DNA of 64,000 nt from Strigamia acuminata (taxonomy: Eukaryota; Arthropoda; Chilopoda; Geophilomorpha; Linotaeniidae). The notes under the pieces were generated by a model that made no database searches, was not told the origin of the DNA, and saw nothing but the letters and a program-made list of their open reading frames with translations. Position 1 is the first letter of the stretch. Each line of letters opens with the position of its first letter. The stretch lies in assembly GCA_949358305.1 (NCBI GenBank), contig OX442314.1, forward strand, positions 13,199,060-13,263,059, in the 5' to 3' direction. The translations under genes and the position numbers were made by a program. Shown here in pieces: positions 23,842 through 37,277 of this stretch.

Positions 23842-25860
23842 TGGGTTGGTGATGAGATTTAGCCGGACAGTGGTAATGACCATCAATAGATACACTTTGA
23901 ATAAGAGTTGAAGCGGGAGAGGGCAGCAATTGCCCTTCTACTGTGATGAGTGCAAGTCATTAGCTTTCAGTATTGGCGATGGTAGGAAGTGAGTCTCTAT
24001 CTCAAGAGAGGCTATACATTTTATTCAATGTAACTGCTTTTGAAAACATTTTCCAAGAATATTTTCATTAATCAAGAGCCGGTTTGAGGTTTCAAGGCAA
24101 TCAGATACGCCCTCCTAAACTCTCGGTGGATAAACGAGCGCAAGGTTTTATCTCTTTCTTAACTTATAGATTTGTCTAAAGGCAGGAGAATAGCACTTTG
24201 CGCAGGCGCATCATAAAGATACTTTTCTATCTTTACGGTTGATTGATTTCAAAAAAAACAATTTTTAATACTACAACGAATAATAAATATTGCGTTACCT
24301 TCATTACCATTACTTTGTGAAAGGGCAACGATAAAACTGTTATCGTTATACCGTTACTGTAGTAATTGAAGTTGAACTAGCGTGATAGCTGATTATCTTC
24401 GTAAGAAGTAAACGTTTGAATGTTTCTTCATTGAATTCCACATTAATTTGGATATCCTGAATTAACATTGGATAACGGCTATAAAAGTATTATTTTGTTT
24501 TAGTAGAAGCAGTGCTGCTTTTTGTTGAGAATTCAAACAGCAGTCCTATGAGATTAGCTTTGTAGGCAAAGCTTAAAAGAGAAAGCAGTAATTAAAGAGC
24601 ATGTCTGTAAGCACTGAAGAAGACTTAACTTTTGACTTCTTTAAATAAGTCCTGGAAAGTCGAAATGTTCAGCTATAATAAATGCACACATGTGATTAAA
24701 TATTAGTGTTTTTGTTAATTAAGGCATGTTGCTAAGAAAGATTAGCCATTGTAAATTTTGTTTGTAGATACTGAGAGACAAACTAAAGATTTTAGGAGGG
24801 TCGGGAAGGGCTGATTAATTTAAGCAGTGTTATTTCATGTGTAGATAAGGGTCTTTTTTTTAGGGCTCTTTGTTTAAATTAATAAAGAAACTCGAAGATT
24901 GGGAGTTAATAGTTGAGATTTCATTTACTTTTGTGTGAAATGAAAAAGAGCAAAGTTTTTTTTTTTTTTGCTTTTTATTTCTTCAAAAAGAAAGACATTA
25001 ATACGTGACAGATCCAATTTCTAAGAGAAATTTCTTTCAATCATAACTTTTTAATATTGGTTTTAATACCAGATTGGTTATTTTTATATATATTTTTTTT
25101 AGGTGTTTTATTTTTAGATTTAAAGCGAACATTAACCTTAGAGAAATTTGAAATTCAACTATCTAGATTTTTCACCTCTTTTAGATTGGATTGGGTAGGA
25201 AAGACGGCGCCACAGAATAATCTGTTGTGGCACGTGTTTGCTTTATGCAATATTCTACAAGAAGTGATTTATCTTTAGACAATGTCAAGTAACGTTGATT
25301 GGATGGCCCACAATCAAGGACGTAATTGGCCGTTGGATGTCACAAATGATCGATTCAATTTCTCACAATTGCAATGTGGAAATAACAAATTTTTCGAATT
25401 TTGCAACAAGAAAAAAAAAATCTGCTGGGAAAGATTTCTAGAAAACAGTCAATATTTTGTCAATATTTTCTTCGAGTTTCCCTAGCGACCTTAGGAGATG
25501 TTATAAAAGAATTTTCTCATGTTGATTCAATTCCTCTGCTTTTTTTTATTGTATGTCGAAACTTTGTTACTGTGTTTACTAATGTTTTCCTTCCTCCTGT
25601 GCAAATTGTAATCTTGAGGCAAAAATCAATAATATTTCTTGAACTGGAGTCATCTGATTTACTGGTCGTGAAAGCTAAGCGTTATCGCGTACGTTATTAA
25701 TCGTGAGTAATGGATGATGTAGGTGGAAGATTTTTCTCTTTCCATACACCAAACTTTCTCTCTGATAAAGTCGTCTCAATTAAGAAGATTGAGAACTTTT
25801 TTTACATGTTATTTACTTTCTTTTATCTAACCTGGAGTTATTTTATTCACAACCTAAAGG
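23842..25860. other. Intronic sequence, no gene seen
   Basis: The region is AT-rich with short frames lacking domains. No repeat family was recognised. Confidence 0.45.
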
Positions 25861-26212
25861 CAGAAGCGGATTTATGGGCTTTGGGGCCCTTTTCCCAGGT
25901 TTTTTTTGGAACCATATTTGAAAAAAATTGTCACAAAATAAATTTTGAAGGAAAAAAAAGGAATTGGCACTTTTCACGTGAGAAACAATTTTATTTCCCT
26001 ATTTGTAGTATCAGAGATAGGTTTCCGTATAAGCAAAATAAGCACAAATATGTTATAGCTCTCCCGGGGGTCAGTTTAGGCTTTCCAGGGATTTTGTTCT
26101 ATTTAAATGTACGTTCTGATCAATAAAGTTAGTCTAGTTTAGACAACCATCATAACAGGTTGTCTTCATCATTCTCACAAATAATTTTTTGATGTTGTTA
26201 AATCCGGCCCTG
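25861..26212. mobile_element. Candidate hAT-like MITE, degraded
   Basis: It begins CAGAAGCGGATTTATGGGCT, with GGGGCCC soon after, and ends TTAAATCCGGCCCTG. Both ends resemble the well-delimited element at 48383-48717. The 8-bp flanks do not match, so the insertion is old or the boundaries are approximate. Confidence 0.45.
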
Positions 26213-29111
26213 CATAGTATTTTTGGTGTGTATTGAGAGGGACGGCAAACTCAGGGACTGCCTTGTGCAGCAAAAGCTTGAGCTGCATTACCGAACTTCG
26301 CTGGGGCCCTTCTTCTGCGAGAACTGTGAGAACCTATAAATCTGCTCTTGTTGACTTGACCTAAGGGTCAAAACCTGAAGAATACAGTGTTAAATTTTAA
26401 TGATCCTACTTAGTGTGACAAAAATTCAAGAAAGATTATGTGGAAAAGTAAACAAACCGGAACCAGAGGTCTCCATGGCTGGATCGAAGTCGCAGGTCTC
26501 CTGTTTGCCTGACAGGTGCATTAGACCATTACGCTATCCTGGACAGTGGGCTCCACTAGAACCCAGACAACAAACACTTAACAACCACAAGAGAAGAGAC
26601 ATGTAAGCTCCATCATCCGGAGAGCAAAAACAATTGTTGTGGGAAAAAACTTGTATCGGGTCCTTCTAAATAAGAATTAAAGTGAATACACTATTCTGGA
26701 AATTATACAATAATATCTTTATATCGTTTTATATCGCTCGTATAGGGAATCGTACAATTTCTTCCATCTACTTGTAATATAAAACGACAAGATGTCAAAC
26801 ACACCATCTTAGCTATAACATCTTAATCGGAATAATTATTTCCTGCAATATGTCATACTTAATCCTTCACCATCAAAGCAGTTATGATTTGAGCTTTTAT
26901 TTATTTATTCATTCATTTCATTTAAAAGATTTAATTGGTTGGGAAATATTCCAACTTAAAGACCGTGCTGAATTAAACGTAAAGTGAAAATGAAGTCAGC
27001 TCAAAGCTGACGCAATTGCATATTTATTACACGCCGGTATATTCAGCGGTAGAAATTATTACACCTCTGCTGTGTTTTCTATATGTTGCTAATAACTTGT
27101 GCGAAGACTTTAACATCTTTATGTACGATTCATAAAGTGTGAAGCATGTTATGTATGAGTGCAGCAGGTGAGCAGATCTATTTGTCTTCAGGAGGAAAAA
27201 AAAAATTAAATTACTATATTGTGGTGTAATTTTAGAAAATAATAATTTTTAGAAGTTAAATTTCTCATTTGTTGTAAAATAGTTACCGGTGTCACAAACA
27301 CGAGTTTTTTTGCTGTGGTTAAGGTTTTATCAGCTTGGTTTAATCTACTTAAATGTAAGGTTCTACTTGAATCACTCGAAGAAATGAAGGCAGGATGAAA
27401 TGAGAGATTTTGTGGAGAGGGCGCAATTTAATATCACGCTGCAAGAAGAAAATTGGAATTTACTCAAATGAATGACTGTTCATGAGGTCTTAATCTCTAG
27501 ATTGCATGAAGGCTTTTACAGATCTTAGTACATTGGTTTAGTATAATAATATAAAAATTTATTTTGAAGAGAATTATTTATATATATTTCATGGGATTAT
27601 CATCTGGCATTTTGCGGTTAATATTGGAGATTAAATATTTAAGTTGCAACCAGATTTAAAAGACCGATTTGGAATTTACAATTAGGGAGGTATAGGAAGT
27701 AATGAACCTGAGCTTGAAGGTCATAAGTAAACATGGATGCATGGGAAATTGAACAGAAGCAGAGAGTGTGTCATTTGTGATACCGGTATCTGAAATTAGC
27801 ATAAAGGAGAAATTCCACGAGTCGAAAGACGAAATTCATCTAACCATGATAGATTTTTCATAAAACAATAACAGAATTAGCATTACCACTGCTCTGCGTA
27901 ATTAGAAAAACAAATTAATGCAAATTTCAATTAGTAATCAACATTTTAATTTTTGTTTTTAAAAAAGTTGTAAAAAAATTAATTTAATTATTGAAGCCAA
28001 AAAAAATTTGCATTTAGTTTTAAACACATACACATTTTTTTTTAAATGCTGTTCAGCTTCAAGACAATCCAATAAAATGCAAGTTGAGGGGAAAAATCGA
28101 GTAGAGAACAAGATTGTTTGGGTTTGCACATGTTTATTTAGGGACTGCTTCTTCTTCCCACACTTGATACACACAGAAAAAAGTTAAGAAGCAGCTTATT
28201 TGGAGGGAAAAGGGAGAAATTTTAGAGAGACAATTCAATATTTCAGTTATCAACATCGGGCCTGGGGCAACGACCTGTTTGTTATTGACTTCGACGAGGA
28301 TCCGACTCCGCGCTCTAACATGATCAAGACGGAAACGACCGCTCTTGACATGCGGCACAGCTCCAGCTACAGCAGTTTCTGTTCTGGCTTCTTTCTTCAG
28401 ACGTATACACACTCGCGGAATAATTAGGGGGAAAACGAGATAATTAAGTTAAAACTTTATTTATTTTATTACGCACTCAATTTTATTCTGCAACTTTTAA
28501 TTGGGCTTAGGGAAATTTGATCAAATGTTTTTTTTTGTTTCTTTAGGGTTACAAATGGAATTTTTAAGTGATGTTGAATTTTTTAAATGGTAAATGTTAA
28601 ATGGGGGAGATTTTTTTTTTTTTGGGTTGAATTTAGAGAGAAAAAAAGATGTATGTACTAATGTAAATGCATGCCAAGAAAAGTGTTTGTCGAATAAAAG
28701 GAGAATCCTGTTGGTAGAATGATTGAACGAGCTTTTCTTGATCAAAATGTTTGAAAGGGAGCGTTTTGATCTTTGACTCACGTTCTTCGCACGAAAGAGA
28801 AAGTTTGCCAAGTCTGATTGGCGTGTGCGAGATCTTTCTAAAGGAAAAGTTTTATTGGCAGCTCGTAAAAGTTCCCTTCTATTCTTAAAGTAAGTGAAGG
28901 TATGCATGAAGTGAGTGCAAACAAGAAGAATAAGCAAATTCCAACTTACATTTCCACCAAAACGAATACAAAAAAGTCGATGGAAACATGGGAGAATGGA
29001 ACCATTCGAGTGAAGTAAATAATATTACACAAACTTTATATTTCATTAAAACCTCCTGAAACAAAATAGGTGCATTTAAAGCTTCTGTTTATCGTGTTTG
29101 ACGTTTATATA
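26213..29111. other. Intronic sequence; one exon-like patch
   Basis: Apart from the tRNA-like segment at 26.5 kb and a GATACCGGTATC palindrome near 27779, the only standout is a GC-richer patch at 28240-28400. It is open on both strands and follows a TTTCAG-like acceptor. No domain is recognised and no good donor follows, so it is not called as an exon. Confidence 0.4.
26481..26536 (-). repeat. Degenerate tRNA-derived segment (SINE head or tRNA pseudogene)
   Basis: On the minus strand TAGCGTAATGG (26526-26536) fits the tRNA A box. About 35 nt downstream, ACTTCGATCC (within 26481-26491) is a worn B box. A CCTGT/ACAGG anticodon-like stem lies between them. The base expected to be U33 is not U, the T-stem does not pair, and there is no acceptor stem, so this is not a functional tRNA. 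A SINE head is the likely explanation, but no body repeat or A-rich tail was delimited. Confidence 0.4.
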
Positions 29112-29299
29112 TGTTGGAATGTTGTGTATGCATTACAGTATGGCAATGTGGTATTCTGTAGTGTGGTGCCACTTACCGTGGTGCCAATGATTATTTAGTC
29201 TACTTATGTAGTGTCATGTAACCATGGCCACCCCATGTACAGTTTTAACCCCCAGTCCGAATAAAGCCACCCATAGAGTAAGGCGTGCTCCGAGTCTCT
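29112..29299 (+). repeat. Possible solo LTR
   Basis: The stretch starts TGTTGGAATGTTG. It carries a GC-rich region and an AATAAA signal near 29260, followed by CCACCCATAGAGTAAGG and a CCGAGTCTCT end, which looks like the R-U5 part of an LTR. TATA flanks both sides (29108-29111 and 29300-29303). It does not end in CA and no second copy is in the window, so this is tentative. Confidence 0.3.
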
Positions 29300-30389
29300 T
29301 ATAGATTTTGATCAGATCGATTCAAGTTAGTTTGATAATTACTCGATTTCGTATAAAAGTTCTTCGTCGAACAGAACTTAATTATTCAGAAATTCGACCA
29401 ATACGAAAGCAAGGAAAAGGAAAACGACTTTTGTTTCCACCGTACCAAACTCATCTTAAGCGGCTGGATCAAAGGCAACTTGCTGCAGTCTAATTCCTCG
29501 GCAAACATTTCAGTTGATATTGAAAATTTGCACAAAATTGATCGATTTCTTCATTAATGAAATCAGAATCCAATTTAGCACCGGTAAGGAGCAATATACA
29601 GTGGAATAAAAACCCTAACCTTTTCTTAGTGGCTTTTAACTTTGGCAGCGACAAATATTCTAAAGCAGATAAAACGCAAATTAGCATCTTTTATCATCTC
29701 TGGCATGCACTACTAATAACAGGAAGTAACACTGGGAGCCGCTGTGTTATGTCAGCAAACTTCGATGTTGTTTACTTAAGAGCCACACTGAATTAGTCAA
29801 GCAAAGTAATTTAAGGACATGCAGGGTTTAGTAATTATGCCGACAGATAAATTTTAAAGCAGTCAATACACCGACAGTGATAAAATTTGAGAAAGGGAAT
29901 TGCAAGTTATATAAAGTGGAAAAAGCAGGAGCAGTTAAGATTGGTAATTTCATTAAAAAAAAGTTGGCTCTAAGCATTTTAAAACCACAAATTTCAACTG
30001 TAGCCAAGCAAATGATTCAGTTGCGCCCGAGAGAACACTTCTTGTTAAGGGGGCCGAATGCTCTCTTTGCAGCTAGTTCCACGAGTAGTTTCTTAGGTCG
30101 GAAATTGGATTCTCATAAACAAAGAAGAATTTTCTTTTTTTTTAGAGCTCCAGCTCCTTGCATCGTTGATCAAGTAAGATTCTGATGAAAGAAAAGATTT
30201 TTCAAGAGCTCGCTTTAGCTTTTGAATTTTGGTTCAAGGGGATCAAGAACTACTTAGCTTCTAATTGCACGCTCAACAAATACAAACTACTGTAAGAAGT
30301 TTCTCCAGTTTGTCATCCATGGCGGAAGACAAAACTATTTGGTAGTTTGTCGAAGAATAAAATCCATAAATCTTCAATACATATACTAC

Positions 30390-30453
30390 GTTTACATGCA
30401 CGGAATATTTCGAGTGAGATGAAATATTCCGCGTGCACAACTGTCATGTAAAC
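30390..30453. repeat. Imperfect hairpin with GTTTACATG ends
   Basis: GTTTACATGCACGGAATATT is followed by its imperfect complement (GAAATATTCCGCGTG, then CATGTAAAC). A related GTTTACATGCC lies at about 8508. This is probably a small MITE end pair. Confidence 0.55.
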
Positions 30454-33400
30454 AGGGATGACAAGGATATTCGAGTAGTGAATAATCCCTCGCAGAAGGT
30501 TGTTTAATTCGAGTGAACTCGAACTAGTTTTATTTCTCTTTAAATCACTTTCAGAAGTCACTTAAAGAAGTTAATTCTCGATTGAACACACTTATTGTGA
30601 ATATGGTAGGTACACAAAAGCCAATCGCAAATGCAGAAGAGATAAGTCACTTCTATAAGTCAAAGAAAAGATTTCAACAACACTTGTAAGTTGACTTCCC
30701 AGAGAATTGACATAAAAAATGTCATATCTTGTTTAGCGAAGTCATTTCATGCGAATAAGTCAATTTGTCTTTCGAAGATTGAAAGCACCTATTGTTAGCG
30801 CCTCCCCCTTCTAACTGGGTCTGGGTGCTACATTTCAAAATATTTTAGACATAAATCTTAGACTTATCCCAAGTCATCTTCTGCTAGGCCGGCAACCATG
30901 CAGGGAAGTATGCTTTGAGACCACCCAGCCGCCATTGTCGTCTTTCATATGTCCTCCTCTATATACAGAGAGAGAGAAGCAACATTCTTCCAAGACCTGA
31001 GCGGGAGGGAAAACTGCTTTATCTTTAATCCTTGCTTTAATCCTTTTTCTTATTGCCCCCTACTGCACACGTCCTTTCTGAAATCGTCACAGTGACCTCA
31101 CAAGAGTCGTCTGGTGGAAAGCGAGGGATTTTCATGTCTTTTGTTGAGGTTTTATTATTACAAGATTTAAACCATACGGAGTCGTTTTTTAAAACTAGAA
31201 TATATGTTTTTTAAACGCTATTCATATAAAAGTTGTTAACAGAGGGCGAAAGGGGTCTATGACGTTCATCAAAAGAGAGAAAAGGATGCGGGTGAGTGGG
31301 AAAATGGAACGGAGGCGGGAGTGCGGGAGTGCGGGTGGGATTAGTGCCAGAGACCCGGCGGGATGGGATTTGGCAAGAGATCGGGTGGGATGGAGCGAAA
31401 TGGGGCGCTTGATTGGGCGGAATGGGGTTGACATCGGTGGAGATGAGCCACGAAATCACGAATTTAAAGTTTTAATAATTTAGGTGCATATATAAAATTA
31501 AAACGAGTATTTGTGTAATGCCATAAACCATTGCATTTGCACTTAAATGCTTATAAAAAGCCATTAATGGAATGATGCATAAGCTGAGTGTGTTAATGCG
31601 GTTTTAAAATGCGATTAGGGGAAGTCTTTGCGCAGTTAAAGTTCACCTATTCATTAAAAAATAGTATTTTGAAAGAAGCGATTGCGAATACGTCAAAAAG
31701 TAAAGAAAAGGAGGACGGAAGAGAGACTGCACGAGCACGATTTCGTGATTTGTTGCATAATTTCTGCGAGTCTTTTGAAAAACGACATCATTTTTCAAGT
31801 TGAACTCGTGCACTTTGGATTATTATATAACTGTAATTTTATTTATGCCGTTTCTAGGCCAACTTAACTGGCAAAAAACACGAAAAAGTTAAAATAATAA
31901 ATAATGATAATAATAAAAGTAACTCTTTTATCATTTTTTCCTTTCCTCCCTTCAAAGCACTTGCACTTATTGCACGAAAAGAAAGAAGAAGAAGAAGAAG
32001 TGCCAGTTCCGAATGGACGAGCCTTGTTCTAGAGAAATAAGTGATAGAAGGTGGTAATTTACAAGGCAAAATAAGGTGGAAGTCCACAGATTTTCCAAGA
32101 AGTTGATGGCTCCCAAAGTCAGAACATTCCGAGAGCAAGTCATAAATTTTCTGCTTGGCTGTTCAGCTGCACTTGGTGGGCGGATTCCAGCGAGATGCAA
32201 AACCTCGTCGACTGCCAGTACTTTGCTATAATATTTCTACGCCACTGATTAAATGCACGACGTTAGGCTAATAACATCTGCGTGTGCAAGTGGAAGAGGG
32301 CGCAGCTAGCAGCATCGAATCGCGAGTGGCTGTAATATGATGGAAGGATCATTGAAATCTTATTGGCAGCGTTCGGAAGCATTCTGCTTTGATGAGTGAT
32401 TATAAAGTGCGTGTTTACCGTGCAACGAGGCCTTTAATTGTCTTTGTGATATGTCATCCATTTAGCTCTTTGTGGTTTCGAACAGCCCCATTTCACGTAA
32501 ATGATGCAGTTCTACCACAAACGTCTCTGAATGGCCAATGAGGTCAATATGCGGTTAGTGTGCGGATGCATTCTGCAAATGAGCCGTAAGGATTTTTACG
32601 TCTCGAGGGTGTCGTTCTTTACTTGCCTTTTAAATTTCCTCTTCTCTTTAATGCATTCGCAACAGGACTTTAGGCTTTTTTGCTTTTGCTTTTACTTCTG
32701 CTTGTTTGTGGGCTTTTTTCTTCGAATTTCTTGTTTTTTGTATTTTTTTTTTTTTTTTTTTTTACTTCGAATGTAATAAAAATAAAAATAAATATAAAAA
32801 AAGATGTTTTTATGCGAGGTATCAGATGACTGTAATGCAATTGGGAAATTTTCTTTGCTCTTTTCTAACGTCTTATGTGATGCACCCCGAGTTTATTGTG
32901 CAAGTGATAAAATTGTTTTGAATGGTTGGTGATAGAATTACATTGTGAACACCTTTTTTTTTTACCGATGATAAATAGAGGGGTATCGACTGGTAACGGA
33001 TATAAAAAAAAATTAAAAAAAAATTTCTTTTTCTTTATTTTTTTAAATTTTTCTTTTAAAAAATATTTTTCTCACGGTTGGAGACTCAATATTGAAAGTT
33101 AATTTCGGTTAAAAAATCCATTATTCAATTTAATGGATAAATTTGGACAGTTTCCAGACTAGGAATATTTGTTGAAGTGCAGCCAAGTTGTTTGATTAAA
33201 AGGAAATCAGTGTAATTTAGTGAATCTTGTAAATTTATTTCTTGTTAGTGCTGCAAAGTTAGTTTAGTGGTGTTTAGTTGAATTTGGGGTAAGATTTCTC
33301 ATCAGCTCCATTGGGAAAAGGCTGATTTGCATCCACTTAGCCACCTACTGTGTGCTGCAGATGGGAAGGAAATCTGCTTTTATTTTACAACCAAAATGTA

Positions 33401-35573
33401 CAGCGGAAGGAGGCAAATGACGGCCATCAGTGCGTTTTAATGGATCATCGCATTTGGCCAAGTGGAAATTCAATGATAGAAATTGATCATCAGTTTTAAT
33501 ACACGAGATTGGTGTAATAATGGCATAGCAAGACGTAATTGTAGCTTTAAATGCGACATTACACAGTTTGCTGGCTGGAATTCTCATTTTTTTAAACGAA
33601 TTTCTTGTGATCACACTTTGAAAATTTTTCACTTCGCAGCGAGCGAAGCAGATGATGTCGAAAGATCATTAAGTGAGTGACATCATTAGATGGCAATGAA
33701 GGTTTCTCTCTTTAAGATGAAGTTTCTTCTTCATTTCTTCAGCAGAATTTAGATAAAATTTACGATTTAAAATGAGGTTTTTAATATGTAAATAGCTTCA
33801 GTAGATGAAATTTATAACAGGATTAAATGTAATGAAATTTTGTACTCTTGTCAAGGAAAAATAAGCAATTTTAAGGTTTTTTTAGAGAAAAAAAAATTTT
33901 TTTTTTATATGCATGATATATTTTTTTTAAGGAGTGTGGTGTGATGTAGTGTTATTACGAGTTGGAAGTTTTTGTGTAGGATAAAACGTGGATGCAAGTG
34001 TTTTTGCTCCCATGTGAGCTGTGCATTCTTCTTTTCGTGCTCGTCTCTCGCGTATAATGTTTGTGAAATTGCAGCCTTACAAGTGGATGGGGAGAAACAG
34101 CAACCTCTCAGAAAACAATTTGTGGCGTTATTTTGCACTAGGGGGGCGAAAATGAAATAAGTGTGTGACAGATTTAAAATGACTCGTGATTCAAGCTAAG
34201 TTTTTTATGTTTTGTCATAAAACACATGTGATTATTTGCATGTAGAGAAATAAAACAGAAACAAAGAAGAAATGCGAGCAATTTGGAGATTTACATGGGA
34301 AATGCGTTGCAATTTATTGGAATTTATTATCCCATGTCATCCTGAAAAGAATGGGAAAACAACAAATTCTTTTTTAAAGTTCAGGCAGAACTGGACAACA
34401 CTTGAAATTTATTCTAATAATATTCTTGCATTCTCATCTAGATGGTTTATTTTACAGTTTCTGAATTTGGAGCAAGTAAAAAATTATCAAATATTCAAGA
34501 AAAACATTTATACAAAATAAAAATAAAAATATGCAAAATAAAAAAATTTATTCGAGTGAAATCAGGTGTTAAATAACAACTTGATGCCATTTCAAAGTGT
34601 TCTTGATGTAAATGAATTATAATAAGTAATTACAATTTATTTTTTTCTATTTTTTTTATTTGTTTATTTCTTAAAAGTTTTTCCAGACACTAATTTAGTG
34701 ACTTCCCCTGGTGTCTGTTTTTGGCGAAATCTTCAGTTTTCCGAACGCAAGCATACGTACACGGTACACGATATGTGTCTTAAAAAAAAGGCAAGAATTG
34801 ATACGTACATGTTACATATCGTTAAAAAAAGACACAAATCGCCGTTTTTTCCGGGAAAATGACGATTTATGCATTTATTTCTGATTTTCGGAAAATACGC
34901 ATTTATAGCCAATTTCAGCTTTTTATTGAATAAAAAAATTCCTATGCATTTATCCGGGCCCTATTTATACGTATGGATTTTATTTAAGTTTAGGTTTAAT
35001 GTCAATAGAAATTTCATTTTGTGTGATGATAATTTGTGTTTTACCAACTTTTTAATTGAGAACAAGAGTGAAGCAAAGTTCTGAGGTACAATTACCTTTT
35101 TTCTTACGGATGGTTTTAACTCATTAGAAATTCCACACTCGTATTCGGATCGAAAAGCTTGTCGATTTTTTCCTCTCGTTTGTTGTCTCTTGTCTTTTCA
35201 CGCAGAAGTAATGTTTTGATGAGATGTGTAATTTAGTTTGTTTCTTTCTGCTAAAGTTTTGCTGCTATGGATATAGAATGATAAAACGATCTTCCGTATC
35301 CTGCAGGAATTCGTCTCTTCAGTCTTCTCGCATCCGCTGCCAAATTTATGGCGTGTTTTCTTCAGGGATGGAATAAAACATAATGAAGGAACTGTTTTAC
35401 TATCTGTTCCAATTTGTGCGAGTTCATATAAATATAAATAAATATTTTTTTTTGTTTTTAAAATTTATTTTGCGTTAGTAATTTTGCAAATGGATCACGA
35501 CTCGCGTCTGGCGAAAGCGAAAGTGTGATGAGACGTGTCCTTTTAAATATTTCAAGATTCTTATCCAGTTCAG

Positions 35574-35599
35574 ACACACACACACACACACATACACAC
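35574..35599 (+). repeat. CA microsatellite
   Basis: This is a run of (CA)n with one T interruption. Confidence 0.9.
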
Positions 35600-37242
35600 G
35601 CAAGCTTCTTCAATTTTTAAAGAGTTTTGATTATTTTTCTTCACTTGTTCGTCTGTCTGGCCCACTTTTCTCATTACCTTTTAAGGAAATGGGGTCTGAT
35701 ACACAAGTTGGAGGTAATTACCGAAATTAATTGAAGTTATCCTGCAATGATGAGTCGAAATTGCCATATCACGTAACGAAAGCAATAAAACTGGATTCTA
35801 TTTCACAAGACGAAATTGTGGAAACGAGCTAGTTACATAAACACGAGCTAATAAAGTCTTATAAGCTTATAAAGCAGTGAGGAATGTATAAAGTTGAACT
35901 GGGGGATGCATTTTTCGGAATGAAAGCGAGTCTGGTTTGCCACATTCGTCCTGACTCTCACTTTATTTATATGCGCATAATCCTTGGATTCTGCTTGAAC
36001 TCACTCTTCACCATCCGCTCGACTTGTTAATGCCGAGTTCAAGACGACTGACTGCAAGGGTGAATGAGCTCCAGATGCCTTTTGTGCTTTGCTACCAGGG
36101 AAACTAGAAATGAACATGATAGTTGTGCCTTGCCTATTTTATGTCAACTTTCATCTGCGCTTGTCACATTTACCGCCGCAGTTAACGGCGCACCGGACTT
36201 TGGCAGCCAAGTAGGCAGTTTTTGATGGCATGGCACGATTCCATGGGTTTTTTTTGGGTTTTTTTTTGTTTTGAATTGAATTTAATGTGTTTGTTTGATG
36301 AGTGTAAAGGGAAATATGGAAGGTCAGTGATTTGGAGGAGTTTACAAGTGGTTGATTTTAGATTTGTGTGTTGCTCTGGTGATATTGAAAATCAATTTGC
36401 ATTTTGAATACTTTTTTTTGATGAAATATATTTGAAGGGATTGGAAATCTATGAATTTTTTTTTTTTTTATTATTTTTTTTTTTTTTGTTGTTGTTGAAA
36501 AATCAGTTTTTAAAGTGTTGAAATTGATGTTTAGCAGAAACTAAAGTGTATCCACATTCCACAAGAAGTGTTTGATGTAGTGGGATGATTCTTGGTTGGA
36601 AATATTTCATAATGTTGTGGTCGTCTTTCTGGTCGATAAACTTTGCGAGTAAATTATTCCGTGGTGCTGCCACCTGTTACCACGATGATTAACCTAATCT
36701 CCTGACAACTCGCCTTAATAAAAAAATAAATTACAAACATTTGCTTTTGGCATCACGAGTGTAGAAAGTTGGACAAAAATTGTTGCATTTTAAAAAAAAT
36801 CTGAGTATTTTACATATTAAATTCAGTTAATTTTGCATCTTATCTTTACCAAAATACCTACAAAAATGGATTATCTGAAATTTTTCGTCTTAAAACTGCT
36901 TAAATCAATGAACTCGTTGCTGCAACACCGAACATAATATAGCACATAATAACTCATTTACAGCGCAGAATCGAACTTTTATCTCAATTTCTTCCAGCTT
37001 TTAAGTTTTAACAAGATTTCTACCTTAAAAACGAGTAGGGGATAGACCGAGAATTTAATTTTGAAAACTTTTTTGTCGAATCCAAACTGAAACCCAATTT
37101 TTCTCTAATGGAAACCGAAGCGAAGGGAAAAAAAAGATGCACGAGATATGAAAATTTTGCGTGATGTCACGTCGGAGTGATGGATGGCTCATTTCTCATC
37201 TTTTAAGCAGTCTAATAAATAGATTAGATCAGAAGGGGGGGA

Positions 37243-37277
37243 ACAGGCAGGCAGGCTGGCAGGCAGGGCGGCAGGCA
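37243..37277 (+). repeat. CAGG-type microsatellite
   Basis: CAGG units are repeated with single-base changes (GCTGG, GGCGG). Confidence 0.85.

Noticed and set aside
25710-26126. 138-codon open frame on the plus strand
   Set aside because: It runs into the degraded hAT-like element at 25861-26212 and reads as low-complexity aromatic-rich text without a domain.
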